In this document: piece after piece, positions 25,634 to 33,862 of the stretch
Numbering within the stretch: position 1 is the first letter of the stretch
Layout of the letters: each line of letters begins with the position of its first letter
Assembly: GCF_023823125.1 (NCBI RefSeq)
Contig: NZ_CP090949.1
Coordinates: forward strand, 806,001-870,000
Direction of reading: 5' to 3'
Length of the DNA: 64,000 nt
From: Erythrobacter aurantius
GTDB taxonomy: Bacteria > Pseudomonadota > Alphaproteobacteria > Sphingomonadales > Sphingomonadaceae
The notes under the pieces: model-generated
Databases searched by the model: none
Told to the model about the DNA's origin: nothing
What the model saw: only the letters and a program-made list of their open reading frames with translations
Translations under genes and position numbers: made by a program

Positions 25634-27073
25634 TCACAGCTTCACGAATTCCACTTTCAGCCCGTCCTTGGGCTGCGGGATCGGCCAGTCCTGCCAGTCG
25701 GGCTTGTACCCGGGCTCGGCTTCGATGCGGTAACGTTGCAGCAGCTGCGCCAGCAGGATCTTCACCTGCATATAGGCAAAGTGCAGGCCCAGGCACATAT
25801 GGGCGCCGCCGCCGAACGGCACCCATGCATATTTGTGCCGCGCCTTCACCTTGTCCGGCGTGAAGCGCATCGGATCGAAGGTGAAGGGATCGTCCCAATA
25901 TTCCTCCGAATGATGCGTCCAGTAGATGTTGATGCCGACCATCTGCCCTGCCGGGATGCGATAGCCTTCGTATTCGAATTCGCGCAGCGCACGGCGCGGC
26001 ATGGACGGCACCGGCGGGATCATCCGCAGCGCTTCCTTGAACGCCATTTCGGTAAGGTCGAGCTTGGCGAGATCATCGTAAGAAAGTGGACGCGGCTTGC
26101 CGTCCCCGTCGGGGCCGCCCGTCACGGCGAACACTTCCTCGCGCAGCTTTTCCTGCCATTCGGGATTGGTCGCGAGATAATAGATCAGCGATGTCGCGCT
26201 GGAAGTGATGGTGTCATGCGCCGCCATCATCAGGAAGCTCATGTGATCGACCACCTCGTCCACCGGCAGCATCGTTCCGTCTTCGCGGGTGGCGGTGGCG
26301 AACTGGCTGAACATGTCCTGCCCGCCGCCTTCGGCCCGGCGACGGTTGGTTTCGCGGGTCAGGTATTCGATCATGTATTTGCGGCCATCGACGCCCTTCT
26401 TCATTTTCGTGAAGGGCAATGGCTGGCGGACGGGGGCGACCGACGCCTGAACCATGTCGACAAAAGCGGTGTTGATCCGGTCCGCCTCCGGCCCCCACGG
26501 AATGCCGAGGAAGCTGTCGGCGGCGAGATCGAGCGTCAGCTTCTTGATCGCGGGGTAGAATTCCATCCGGCCTTCCCAACCGGCAACCTCGCGCGCGATC
26601 CCGCTGTTGAGCGCGCCCGAATAATGCTGCATCGGCCCCGGCTTGAACGCGATCGAAAGCGCGCGGCGATCAATCCGGTGATGGTCGAAATCCATCAGCA
26701 TCAGCCCGCGCGGGAACAGCTGGTCCAGCACCGGGCCCCAACCCTGTTCGGACGAGAAGATCTTGTCCTTGTTGAACAGCACCATCTCATTGGCTTCGGC
26801 GCCGATCAGCGCGACATTCCACCCGCCAAAGGCATAGGTCTTGTAAACCTTGCCATAGGTTTCGATCATCCGCTTGGTAAAGGCGTGGGGGTTGGCCAAC
26901 TGCTTGAAGGTGTTGCCGACAATCGGCCAGCCGGCTTCGCCCGGAATATGCGCCAGCTCCGCTTCGGTCGGCACGCCGTCGCTCCAATGGCGAAACGGAT
27001 TGGCCGTCATCGGCTTTTCAGCCTTTGCAGGTTTGGGGGCGGGTGCGTTTTCAGGCTGGGCCAAGGTTGCCAT
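25634..27073 (-). CDS. Cytochrome P450
   Basis: 479-residue soluble P450. The I-helix oxygen-binding motif is in LMMAAHDTITSSATSL, the K-helix ExxR in FKEALRMIPPVP, and the heme-thiolate loop in FGGGAHMCLGLHFAYMQ with the axial Cys. The first 25 residues are Ala/Pro/Lys-rich and probably disordered, with no membrane anchor. The long length and eukaryote-like K-helix/PERF spacing suggest a lipid or steroid-type substrate, but the substrate is not known. An imperfect inverted repeat at 27119-27147, upstream of the start, may be an operator. Confidence 0.95.
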   Translation of the reverse strand: MATLAQPENAPAPKPAKAEKPMTANPFRHWSDGVPTEAELAHIPGEAGWPIVGNTFKQLANPHAFTKRMIETYGKVYKTYAFGGWNVALIGAEANEMVLFNKDKIFSSEQGWGPVLDQLFPRGLMLMDFDHHRIDRRALSIAFKPGPMQHYSGALNSGIAREVAGWEGRMEFYPAIKKLTLDLAADSFLGIPWGPEADRINTAFVDMVQASVAPVRQPLPFTKMKKGVDGRKYMIEYLTRETNRRRAEGGGQDMFSQFATATREDGTMLPVDEVVDHMSFLMMAAHDTITSSATSLIYYLATNPEWQEKLREEVFAVTGGPDGDGKPRPLSYDDLAKLDLTEMAFKEALRMIPPVPSMPRRALREFEYEGYRIPAGQMVGINIYWTHHSEEYWDDPFTFDPMRFTPDKVKARHKYAWVPFGGGAHMCLGLHFAYMQVKILLAQLLQRYRIEAEPGYKPDWQDWPIPQPKDGLKVEFVKL

Positions 27074-27118
27074 CGGATCCTCTCTATCGCGCTATCGGTC
27101 GGCTCAACGATACGTTTG

Positions 27119-27147
27119 CTATTTGCAACTTACCACAGTGTAAATAG
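27119..27147. promoter_or_regulatory. Inverted repeat, candidate operator of the P450 gene
   Basis: Arms CTATTTGCA and TGTAAATAG (8 of 9 complementary) are separated by 11 bases and lie 46-74 bases upstream of the P450 ATG on the minus strand. The inner TTACCACAGTGTAA resembles TetR-type operators. Symmetry and position are seen; function and the cognate regulator are inferred. Confidence 0.4.
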
Positions 27148-27168
27148 GCCGCCAACTCCGCTCGTCGA

Positions 27169-28215
27169 TCAGATCCAGCCGGATAGCTCCCGGCGGATCA
27201 TCTTTTCCAGCATCTGCACGCCGCTGGATGAGACGTTGAGACAATCGAGCACGGCGTAGTTTTCGCCGCCCGCCTCGATGAATTCGTCGCGCCCTTCGAG
27301 CGCGAGTTCCTCCAGCGTTTCGACGCAATCGGCGGCAAAGCCGGGAGCGGCGACGACAAGGCGCTTCGTACCCTTTTCGCCTTCGGCGATCAGCGTGTCG
27401 TCAGTCGCCGGTTCAAGCCATTGCGCGGGGCCGAAACGCGACTGGAAAGTGGTTTCGAACCGGACATCAGCGAATTCAGGGCGCTGCACCAGCCGTTCGC
27501 GCAGCAGGCGCGCACTCTTGTGGCAATGGCAGTGATAGGGATCGCCCTTTGCGAGCGTGCGCATCGGCATTCCGTGGAAGCTCAGCAGCATCACTTCAGG
27601 GTCGAAATCTAGTCCACGCACCTGCCGTGTAAGATCGTCGGCCAGCGCTTCGAGATAGAGGTTGTCGTCGTGATAGGGTGGCAGGAACCGCAGCGCGGGT
27701 TGCCAACGCATCTGCCCCATGACGCGTGCCACTTCGTCAAACACGGTCGCGGTGGTGGCGGCGCAATATTGCGGATACATCGGCGCGATCAGGATCCGGT
27801 CGCAGCCCTTCTCGGTGAGTTCGCCCAGACGCTTTTCAATCGAAGGCTGGCCATAACGCATCGCGTAATCGACCACGATATCGACCCCGCTCTCACCGCC
27901 CATTTCCGCCGCAATGGCTTCGGCCTGACTGGCGGTGATATCGGCCAGCGGGGATCCCCGGTCGGTCCAGATCTTGGAATAGGCCGCCGCGCTTTTCTGC
28001 GGGCGGGTGTTGAGGATGATGCCGCGAAGGATCGGCTGCCACGCGATTGCGGGGATTTCGATGACTCGCGGATCGGACAGGAACTGCTTGAGATAGCGTT
28101 TGACCGAACCCGGATCGGGCGCGTCGGGCGTGCCGAGATTGACCAGCAGGACGCCGATGGAGCCGCTGTTCACCGGCGGGTGATCATTGGGGAGGCGCTG
28201 CGCTTGCCAGGTCAT
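27169..28215 (-). CDS. hemH: Ferrochelatase
   Basis: 348-residue enzyme inserting Fe2+ into protoporphyrin IX at the last step of heme synthesis. Family blocks include GVLLVNLGTPDAP, SGVDIVVDYAMRYGQPSI, the catalytic LLSFHGMPMRTLAKGDPYHCHCHKSARLL region (active-site His) and GFAADCVETLEELALEGRDEFIEAGGENY. Length is typical for proteobacteria. Heme supply next to a P450 gene is suggestive but the genes are separated by 95 bases containing the putative operator, so they may not be one operon. Confidence 0.96.
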   Translation of the reverse strand: MTWQAQRLPNDHPPVNSGSIGVLLVNLGTPDAPDPGSVKRYLKQFLSDPRVIEIPAIAWQPILRGIILNTRPQKSAAAYSKIWTDRGSPLADITASQAEAIAAEMGGESGVDIVVDYAMRYGQPSIEKRLGELTEKGCDRILIAPMYPQYCAATTATVFDEVARVMGQMRWQPALRFLPPYHDDNLYLEALADDLTRQVRGLDFDPEVMLLSFHGMPMRTLAKGDPYHCHCHKSARLLRERLVQRPEFADVRFETTFQSRFGPAQWLEPATDDTLIAEGEKGTKRLVVAAPGFAADCVETLEELALEGRDEFIEAGGENYAVLDCLNVSSSGVQMLEKMIRRELSGWI

Positions 28216-28306
28216 GCTGCGCTCAACGCGTGAATGCGCATGTGTATCCCCGCCTTGTGCAGGCGACAGCTACGGCCACGGACGGGCGAGGGGAGAGTCA
28301 TCGGGA

Positions 28307-30589
28307 TCATAGACCGCTTGAAAGTAGGGGCAGACGCCGCAGCCGCAAGCCCGTCGCGGAAAACAGCGCATTGGCAATCGCCGGAGGACACACCGCCACA
28401 CCCAGTTCACCGGGGTCTGCCGGAGGAGCAGAGCTTTCCACGAACGCAACCTCGATCTCGGGACATTCGGCCAGTGTCGGCAATCCCAGATCGGCATAGG
28501 CGAAGGCTTCGGGCAGGCCACCGCGCATCTTTAGCGCATTGCCCAGCGCGATGCCGAGGCCGAAGAGCAGACCGCCTTCGATCTGCTGGCGGGCGATGTC
28601 GGGGTTGATCACCCGTCCGATATCGACTGCGGCAGAAAGCCGGGTGACGCGCACGCCGCCTTCGCCGGGCCTAGCTGTGGCGACACAGGCGATGCGCCCG
28701 CCGGTTTCAGCGTCGCCGATGCGATGGCAGGCGATGCCCTGACCGCTGCGATCCGCCCCGCCATCCCACTGTGCCATCGAGGCGGCGCGTTGCAGGCACG
28801 CGGCCATGCGGATGTCGCTGCCCATCATCGACATGCGGAACGACAAAGGCTCGCGGCTGTGCTGGCTGGCGATTTCGTCGATGAAGCTTTCCATCGCGAA
28901 CGCTGTCGGCACATGCGAATTGCCGCGCACCCGCCCGGTGGGCTGGCCGGTTTCGACCGGGATGTGGCGCACGGTGACGCTGGGCAGTTCATAGGCAGGA
29001 ACCGCGCCCTCGCACGCGAGCGCGTCGGACTTTCCGGCGGATTCGCGGATCGCGGCCCAGGCTGTCAGATTGCCGAACAGGCGCTCGCCGAATTCCCTGT
29101 TCGAAGGCGGTGTGGCAATCCGCCATTTGAGCGCGTCGATCGCGCCGTTCCCGCCTTCGGAAAGCTGCGCGCCCAGCAGCATGTAATAGGGCGCGCGCGG
29201 GCGTGTGTGGATCATCTCCTCACGCCGCGCCCATGTCAGCTGCACCGGGCGTTCCAGCTCCTTGGCGATATGGGCGATCTCGATCGCGTGATCGTGTTCA
29301 AGCCGCGCATCGAAGCTGCCGCCTGCGGGCATGGGGTAAAGCACCACGTCTTCCGGCGGCAGCCCGACAGCGCGGGCCGCTGCGCGCCGCGCCTGTTCGG
29401 GGGCCTGCGATGCGATCCACAGTTCGAGCCGCCCATCGGCATAGCGCGCCGCCGCGCTGGCGGTTTCGAGCGATGCGGCGGGTGCAGGTTCGACTTCGTA
29501 ACGGCGCGCGATGTCGACCCGTGTCATCGCCTCTTCGCCAAAGCCGGTTTCGGCGATCTTGAAGCTATCTCCGCCTTTCAGCAGCGTGTCCATCCGTGCG
29601 TCGATATCGCTGGTGTCGACAGGGAAGGCGGTGGTGAATTGCGGCTCCATCGCGTCAAGCGCGGCCTGCGCACTCCACCATGTCGTCGCCGCAACCGCGA
29701 GCCAGCGCTTGGTCTTCACCGCGCCGACGATGCCGCGTATCCCCTTCGCCGCTTCGGCATTGAATCCGGTCAGCTCGCTGCCGTTGTTGGGGCCGTGCCG
29801 GATCGCGGCAAAGACCATGCCCGGCAGGCGGACGTCGCTGGCGAAGGTGAAGCTGCCGTCGACCTTTGACGGCAGGTCGATGCGCGGAAAATCAGGTGCG
29901 CCGGTTTCGCCGTCGCTAGCCGGGGCCGTCAGGTCGGCGCGCGGCGGTTCGGGCCGGATCGGCGCGGGATCGGGCGCTGAACGCGTGGCCGCACCTTCGG
30001 CCAGTTCGCCGAAAGTCGCGCTCTTGTCGTCCCAGCGCACGATGCCGTTTTCGACCTCGCATTCTTCCCAGTTCGCGCCCCAGCGCGACGCGGCTTCTTC
30101 TGCCAGCATCGCACGCGCTGCCGCCGCGGCTTCGCGGCACGGCATTTCATAGGCGGCAATCGAAGTGCCGTCGGCGGTGGCGGCAAACCGGCTGGAGCGG
30201 GCAAAGCGTTCCGCCTGCATCGCGTCTAAATCATCCGACAGGCCGGCGGCCACAGGCTCCCACAGATCGGCCCAGCGCCGCGCCAGCGGAACATTGGCAT
30301 AGGCCGCCGCGACCGGAGCCGGCTCGACCGCGACTTGCCGCCAGTCCGCGCCCAGTTCCTGCGCCACGATCTGCGGCAACAGCGTGGTGATGCCTTGCCC
30401 CATTTCCAGCTGCGGCACCGCCACGGTGACGACGCCGTCCTCGGCAATCTTGATCCATGCGTCGAACAGGTGTTCACCCTGCGCCGGAGCCAGCGGGTTG
30501 GGATAGCTGCGCGGCAGGAACCACCACGCCACCAGCAGGCCGCCGCCAACAGCGGCCCCCGTCACCAATCCCCGGCGTGTGATCTGCAT
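28307..30589 (-). CDS. IorB-type molybdopterin-binding oxidoreductase, large subunit
   Basis: 760-residue protein of the xanthine oxidase superfamily, IorB (isoquinoline 1-oxidoreductase beta) branch. The N-terminus has a Tat motif and helix (MQITRRGLVTGAAVGGGLLVAWW), so export and periplasmic location are expected. Molybdopterin-domain blocks include LEMGQGITTLLPQIVAQELGADW, RGNSHVPTAFAMESFIDEIA and VSAAVDIGRVINPDIARQQIEGG written here in pieces. The usual [2Fe-2S] small subunit (IorA) is not encoded next to it. It starts four bases after the mrp stop, so the two are one transcript. Substrate is unknown, most likely an aldehyde or N-heterocycle. Confidence 0.88.
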   Translation of the reverse strand: MQITRRGLVTGAAVGGGLLVAWWFLPRSYPNPLAPAQGEHLFDAWIKIAEDGVVTVAVPQLEMGQGITTLLPQIVAQELGADWRQVAVEPAPVAAAYANVPLARRWADLWEPVAAGLSDDLDAMQAERFARSSRFAATADGTSIAAYEMPCREAAAAARAMLAEEAASRWGANWEECEVENGIVRWDDKSATFGELAEGAATRSAPDPAPIRPEPPRADLTAPASDGETGAPDFPRIDLPSKVDGSFTFASDVRLPGMVFAAIRHGPNNGSELTGFNAEAAKGIRGIVGAVKTKRWLAVAATTWWSAQAALDAMEPQFTTAFPVDTSDIDARMDTLLKGGDSFKIAETGFGEEAMTRVDIARRYEVEPAPAASLETASAAARYADGRLELWIASQAPEQARRAAARAVGLPPEDVVLYPMPAGGSFDARLEHDHAIEIAHIAKELERPVQLTWARREEMIHTRPRAPYYMLLGAQLSEGGNGAIDALKWRIATPPSNREFGERLFGNLTAWAAIRESAGKSDALACEGAVPAYELPSVTVRHIPVETGQPTGRVRGNSHVPTAFAMESFIDEIASQHSREPLSFRMSMMGSDIRMAACLQRAASMAQWDGGADRSGQGIACHRIGDAETGGRIACVATARPGEGGVRVTRLSAAVDIGRVINPDIARQQIEGGLLFGLGIALGNALKMRGGLPEAFAYADLGLPTLAECPEIEVAFVESSAPPADPGELGVAVCPPAIANALFSATGLRLRRLPLLSSGL

Positions 30590-30593
30590 CGGT

Positions 30594-31595
30594 TCAGAGC
30601 TTTCCGGTCTTGATCCAGCGATCCAGCTTTTCCGCGATCGCAAGGAACGGCGCGGCCCCTTCGCCATCGCCCGCTGCGGGAGGCTTGCCAGCGTCACCGG
30701 CGATGCGGGTTTCCATGGTCAGCGGCACACGACCAAGGAAGGGAATTTCCAGCGCCTCGGCAAAGCGTTCGACCCCGCCTTGTCCGAAAGGATCGCTCAC
30801 CTCGCCGCAATGCGGGCAGGCGTATCCGGCCATGTTTTCGACCAGCCCGATGATCGGCACGTCGCCATCTTCGAACAATTGCCCGGCGCGCGCCGCATCC
30901 AGCAAAGCGAGGTCTTGCGGCGTCGATACCAGCACCGCGCCATCGGGTTTGCTGTCGGCCATCATCGAAATCTGCACGTCGCCCGTGCCCGGCGGCAGAT
31001 CGATCAGCAGCAGTTCGGTATCGTCCCATGCCGCATCGACCAGCTGGCCCAGCGCCTTGCCCGCCATCGGCCCGCGCCATGCCAGCGCCTTCCCGGGGGG
31101 GACGACATGGCCCATCGACAGCACCTTCACACCGTGCGGGCTTTCCACCGGCACCAGCTTGTCGCCTTCGCTCATCGGCTTCAGGCGTTCGGTTGCCAGC
31201 AGGCGCGGCTGCGACGGGCCGTAGATGTCGCCGTCGATCACGCCGACCTTGCGCCCCATCCGCGCCAGCGCCACCGCGAGATTGGTGGTCAGCGTCGATT
31301 TGCCCACGCCGCCCTTGCCCGATCCCACCGCAATGATCATCCTCCGGCGGCGATCCGCGATCAGCGCGACGCGCACTTCGTCGACTTCGCCCAGCGCGAT
31401 CAGCGATTGCTCAATCAGCCCTTCGAGTTCCTGCCGCGCCTTTGCTCCCAGATCACCCGCCTCGGCCACCACAACTGCGCGCCTTTCCGTGATCCGTGCG
31501 GAACGCAAACGGCCATGGATTTCCACGGGCAGTTTCGACCGGATCAGCGCCTCGGCCTCGGCCGCGCTCAGAGGGGAATTGTCATCCTTGTTCAT
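30594..31595 (-). CDS. mrp: Iron-sulfur carrier ATPase, Mrp/ApbC family
   Basis: 333-residue P-loop protein that carries and transfers Fe-S clusters. An N-terminal MIP18-like domain (residues 5-85) precedes the deviant Walker A VGSGKGGVGKSTLTTNLA. The CxxC of the cluster-binding site is in MAGYACPHCGEVSDPFG near residue 255. The IDLPPGTGDVQISM segment is a family hallmark. Upstream neighbour hflK is divergent. Co-transcription with the IorB-type molybdoenzyme is inferred from the four-base gap. Confidence 0.95.
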   Translation of the reverse strand: MNKDDNSPLSAAEAEALIRSKLPVEIHGRLRSARITERRAVVVAEAGDLGAKARQELEGLIEQSLIALGEVDEVRVALIADRRRRMIIAVGSGKGGVGKSTLTTNLAVALARMGRKVGVIDGDIYGPSQPRLLATERLKPMSEGDKLVPVESPHGVKVLSMGHVVPPGKALAWRGPMAGKALGQLVDAAWDDTELLLIDLPPGTGDVQISMMADSKPDGAVLVSTPQDLALLDAARAGQLFEDGDVPIIGLVENMAGYACPHCGEVSDPFGQGGVERFAEALEIPFLGRVPLTMETRIAGDAGKPPAAGDGEGAAPFLAIAEKLDRWIKTGKL

Positions 31596-31670
31596 AACGC
31601 GTGCCCTCTAGCAGCAAATTCACCGCGCCAACCCCTGTTTTTCCGCAATTTGCATTCCTATAAGGGTGAT

Positions 31671-32861
31671 ATGCGAATGTTGGACGGTTTCAGACAGAAT
31701 TTCGGGCTGGCGATGGCTGGCAAGAATCCTTGGGGCAAGCCTTCGAATGGCGGAGGCGACGATTCTTCAGGTGGCGATGATACGCCCACGGGCGAAGGAT
31801 CGGGCTCTGACGGCGGCGATGGCCCGCGCAACCCGTGGTTGCCGGGCGGCGGTGGCAGTCAGAAGCCGGGCGGACGCCGTTCCGCCAGCATCGAAGACAT
31901 ATTCAAGAACCGCGGACCAGAAGGGCCGCGTCGCGCAGGTGGCGGCGGTGGCGGCGGTTTCCGTGTTCCCGAACGCCCCGGCGGCGGCAGCTGGACCCCG
32001 ATCCTGATCGCGGGCGTCGTTGCGCTGTGGTATCTGGCGACAGGCGTGCATCTGGTCGAGCCGGGTGAAAACGCCACGGTCAAGACGCTGGGCAAATACA
32101 CCCGCACGCTGGATCAGGGTTTGCATTTCACCGGGCCGTATCCGATCGAAACCGTTTCGATCGAAGATGTCGAAGGCGTGCGCGCCGTTCAGATTCCGGC
32201 GGGTTCGGGCGAAAAGCTGATCCTGACGGGCGATCAGAACCTCGTCGATCTCAGCTACATCGTGCGCTGGCGGATCAAGGATCTGCGCGATTTCAAATAT
32301 CGACTGGAACAGCCCGAAGAGACCGTGAACGAAGTCGCCGAGGCCGCAATGCGTGCTTCGGTCGCGGAAAAGACGCTCGATGAAACCTTCACCGGGCAAG
32401 GGCGCGCCGAAATCCAGCAGGCCGTTCGCGAACGGATGCAGGAAGCGCTCGACGGTTATGGTGCGGGTGTGCAGGTCGTCGGTGTCGAAATCGCCAAGGC
32501 TGACCCGCCGGCAACGGTGGTGGATGCATTCCGCGATGTCTCGGTGGCCGAACAGAACGCAGACCGGGCGCGCAACCAGGCGCGCGGCTATGCCCAGCAG
32601 GTGCTGGCGCAGGCAGAAGGTGAAGCCGAAGCCTTCACCAAAGTCTATGAGCAATATCGCCTCGCGCCGGGTGTGACCCGCCAGCGCCTGTATTACGAAA
32701 CAATGGAGCGCGTGCTGGCGCAGACCGACAAGACGATTGTCGAAGCGCAGGGCGTGACCCCGTATCTCCCGCTTCCCGAATTGCGCCGCAGGGCGGCCAA
32801 TCCGGCTCCGCCACCGGCTCCGGCGGCTGAAGCGCAACCGGCACGGCGGGGAGGGCAGTGA
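31671..32861 (+). CDS. hflK: FtsH protease regulator HflK
   Basis: 396 residues from the ATG at 31671 with TAAGGG upstream. The Gly/Ser/Asp-rich N-terminus (to about residue 95) is followed by one membrane helix (WTPILIAGVVALWYLATGVHLV) and an SPFH/band-7 domain (ENATVKTLGKYTRTLDQGLHF, then EAAMRASVAEKTLDETFTGQ). HflK and HflC form a periplasm-facing cage around FtsH and modulate its degradation of membrane proteins. The open frame reaches 30579 but the extension is antisense to mrp and is not coding. Confidence 0.95.
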   Translation: MRMLDGFRQNFGLAMAGKNPWGKPSNGGGDDSSGGDDTPTGEGSGSDGGDGPRNPWLPGGGGSQKPGGRRSASIEDIFKNRGPEGPRRAGGGGGGGFRVPERPGGGSWTPILIAGVVALWYLATGVHLVEPGENATVKTLGKYTRTLDQGLHFTGPYPIETVSIEDVEGVRAVQIPAGSGEKLILTGDQNLVDLSYIVRWRIKDLRDFKYRLEQPEETVNEVAEAAMRASVAEKTLDETFTGQGRAEIQQAVRERMQEALDGYGAGVQVVGVEIAKADPPATVVDAFRDVSVAEQNADRARNQARGYAQQVLAQAEGEAEAFTKVYEQYRLAPGVTRQRLYYETMERVLAQTDKTIVEAQGVTPYLPLPELRRRAANPAPPPAPAAEAQPARRGGQ

Positions 32862-32863
32862 AC

Positions 32864-33700
32864 ATGGAAAACCTCTGGAACAATTACCGCCTGCCGATCA
32901 TCGCCGTCGGACTGCTTGTGCTCGGCTTCTTCATGAGCGCCTATGTCGTGAATGAAGAAGAGCAGGTCGTGGTGGTGCGCACGGGTGAGCCGGTCCGCAT
33001 CGTCAATCGTCCGGGTAGCGATTACCCGGCGGGCCTGTATTTCCGCATCCCGTTGATCGAATCGATCAGCCGGATCGAAAAGCGTGTGCTCGATCTGGAA
33101 ATGACGGACGAGGAAGTCCTGTCGAACGACCAGCAGCGTCTGCTTGTGAACGCCTATGCGCGGTTCCGGATTGTCGATCCCAAGCGGATGATCGAACGCG
33201 CCGGCACGACCGACGGCGTGCGCGTCGCGCTTGAGCCGATCCTCAACTCAACCCTGCGACAGGAGCTGGGCCGCCGCACCTTTGCCAACATGCTGACCGC
33301 CGAACGCGGAACGGCGCTGGCCACGGTTCGCCGCAATCTCGACCGCGAGGCGCGGCAATACGGGGCCGAGGTGATCGACGTGCAGATCAAGCGCACCGAC
33401 CTGCCCGAAGGCCGCCCGCTCGAATCCGCGTTTGAACGGATGGAATCCGATCGCCAGCGCGAAGCGCGCACGATCCGTGCCGCCGGTGATCGCGATGCCC
33501 GGATCATCCGGGCAGAGGCCGATGCAGAGGCGGCCAAGATCTATGCCGACAGCTTTGGCGTGGATCCCGGCTTCTACGATTTCTACCGCGCAATGCAGAG
33601 CTACGAACAAAGCTTTGCGCGCGGAGAAGGCCGTGGTGACAGCGCGATCATCCTGTCGCCCGACAATGAGTATCTGCGCCAGTTCCGCGGGGTGCGGTGA
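32864..33700 (+). CDS. hflC: FtsH protease regulator HflC
   Basis: 278 residues from the ATG at 32864, preceded by GGGGAGGG (a GTG at 32858 overlapping the hflK stop is an alternative). One N-terminal membrane helix (YRLPIIAVGLLVLGFFMSAYVV) and an SPFH domain with family blocks EEQVVVVRTGEPVR, LDLEMTDEEVLSNDQQRLLV and YGAEVIDVQIKRTDLPE. Ends with a coiled-coil Ala/Glu-rich stretch and a short tail typical of HflC. It pairs with hflK. Confidence 0.95.
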   Translation: MENLWNNYRLPIIAVGLLVLGFFMSAYVVNEEEQVVVVRTGEPVRIVNRPGSDYPAGLYFRIPLIESISRIEKRVLDLEMTDEEVLSNDQQRLLVNAYARFRIVDPKRMIERAGTTDGVRVALEPILNSTLRQELGRRTFANMLTAERGTALATVRRNLDREARQYGAEVIDVQIKRTDLPEGRPLESAFERMESDRQREARTIRAAGDRDARIIRAEADAEAAKIYADSFGVDPGFYDFYRAMQSYEQSFARGEGRGDSAIILSPDNEYLRQFRGVR

Positions 33701-33862
33701 TCCGCGTGACACACGCCAATCGGACGAACCGTTGATACCGGTCCACCGATTACACGTGTGTTCAATCAGCGTTCAGTGCGTCTGGCCCCATTATGGCGGC
33801 GTAGCTGATACACAATCGAATGCCCCGCTGCGGGCGTTCAGACATGGAAGGAACGAGAGGAC

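Noticed and set aside
28724..29869. 381-codon open frame on the + strand
   Set aside because: Antisense to the IorB-type gene and lacking protein-like features.
30579..31670. Long N-terminal extension of HflK
   Set aside because: The extension overlaps mrp on the other strand and lacks HflK similarity; a ribosome site precedes the ATG at 31671.
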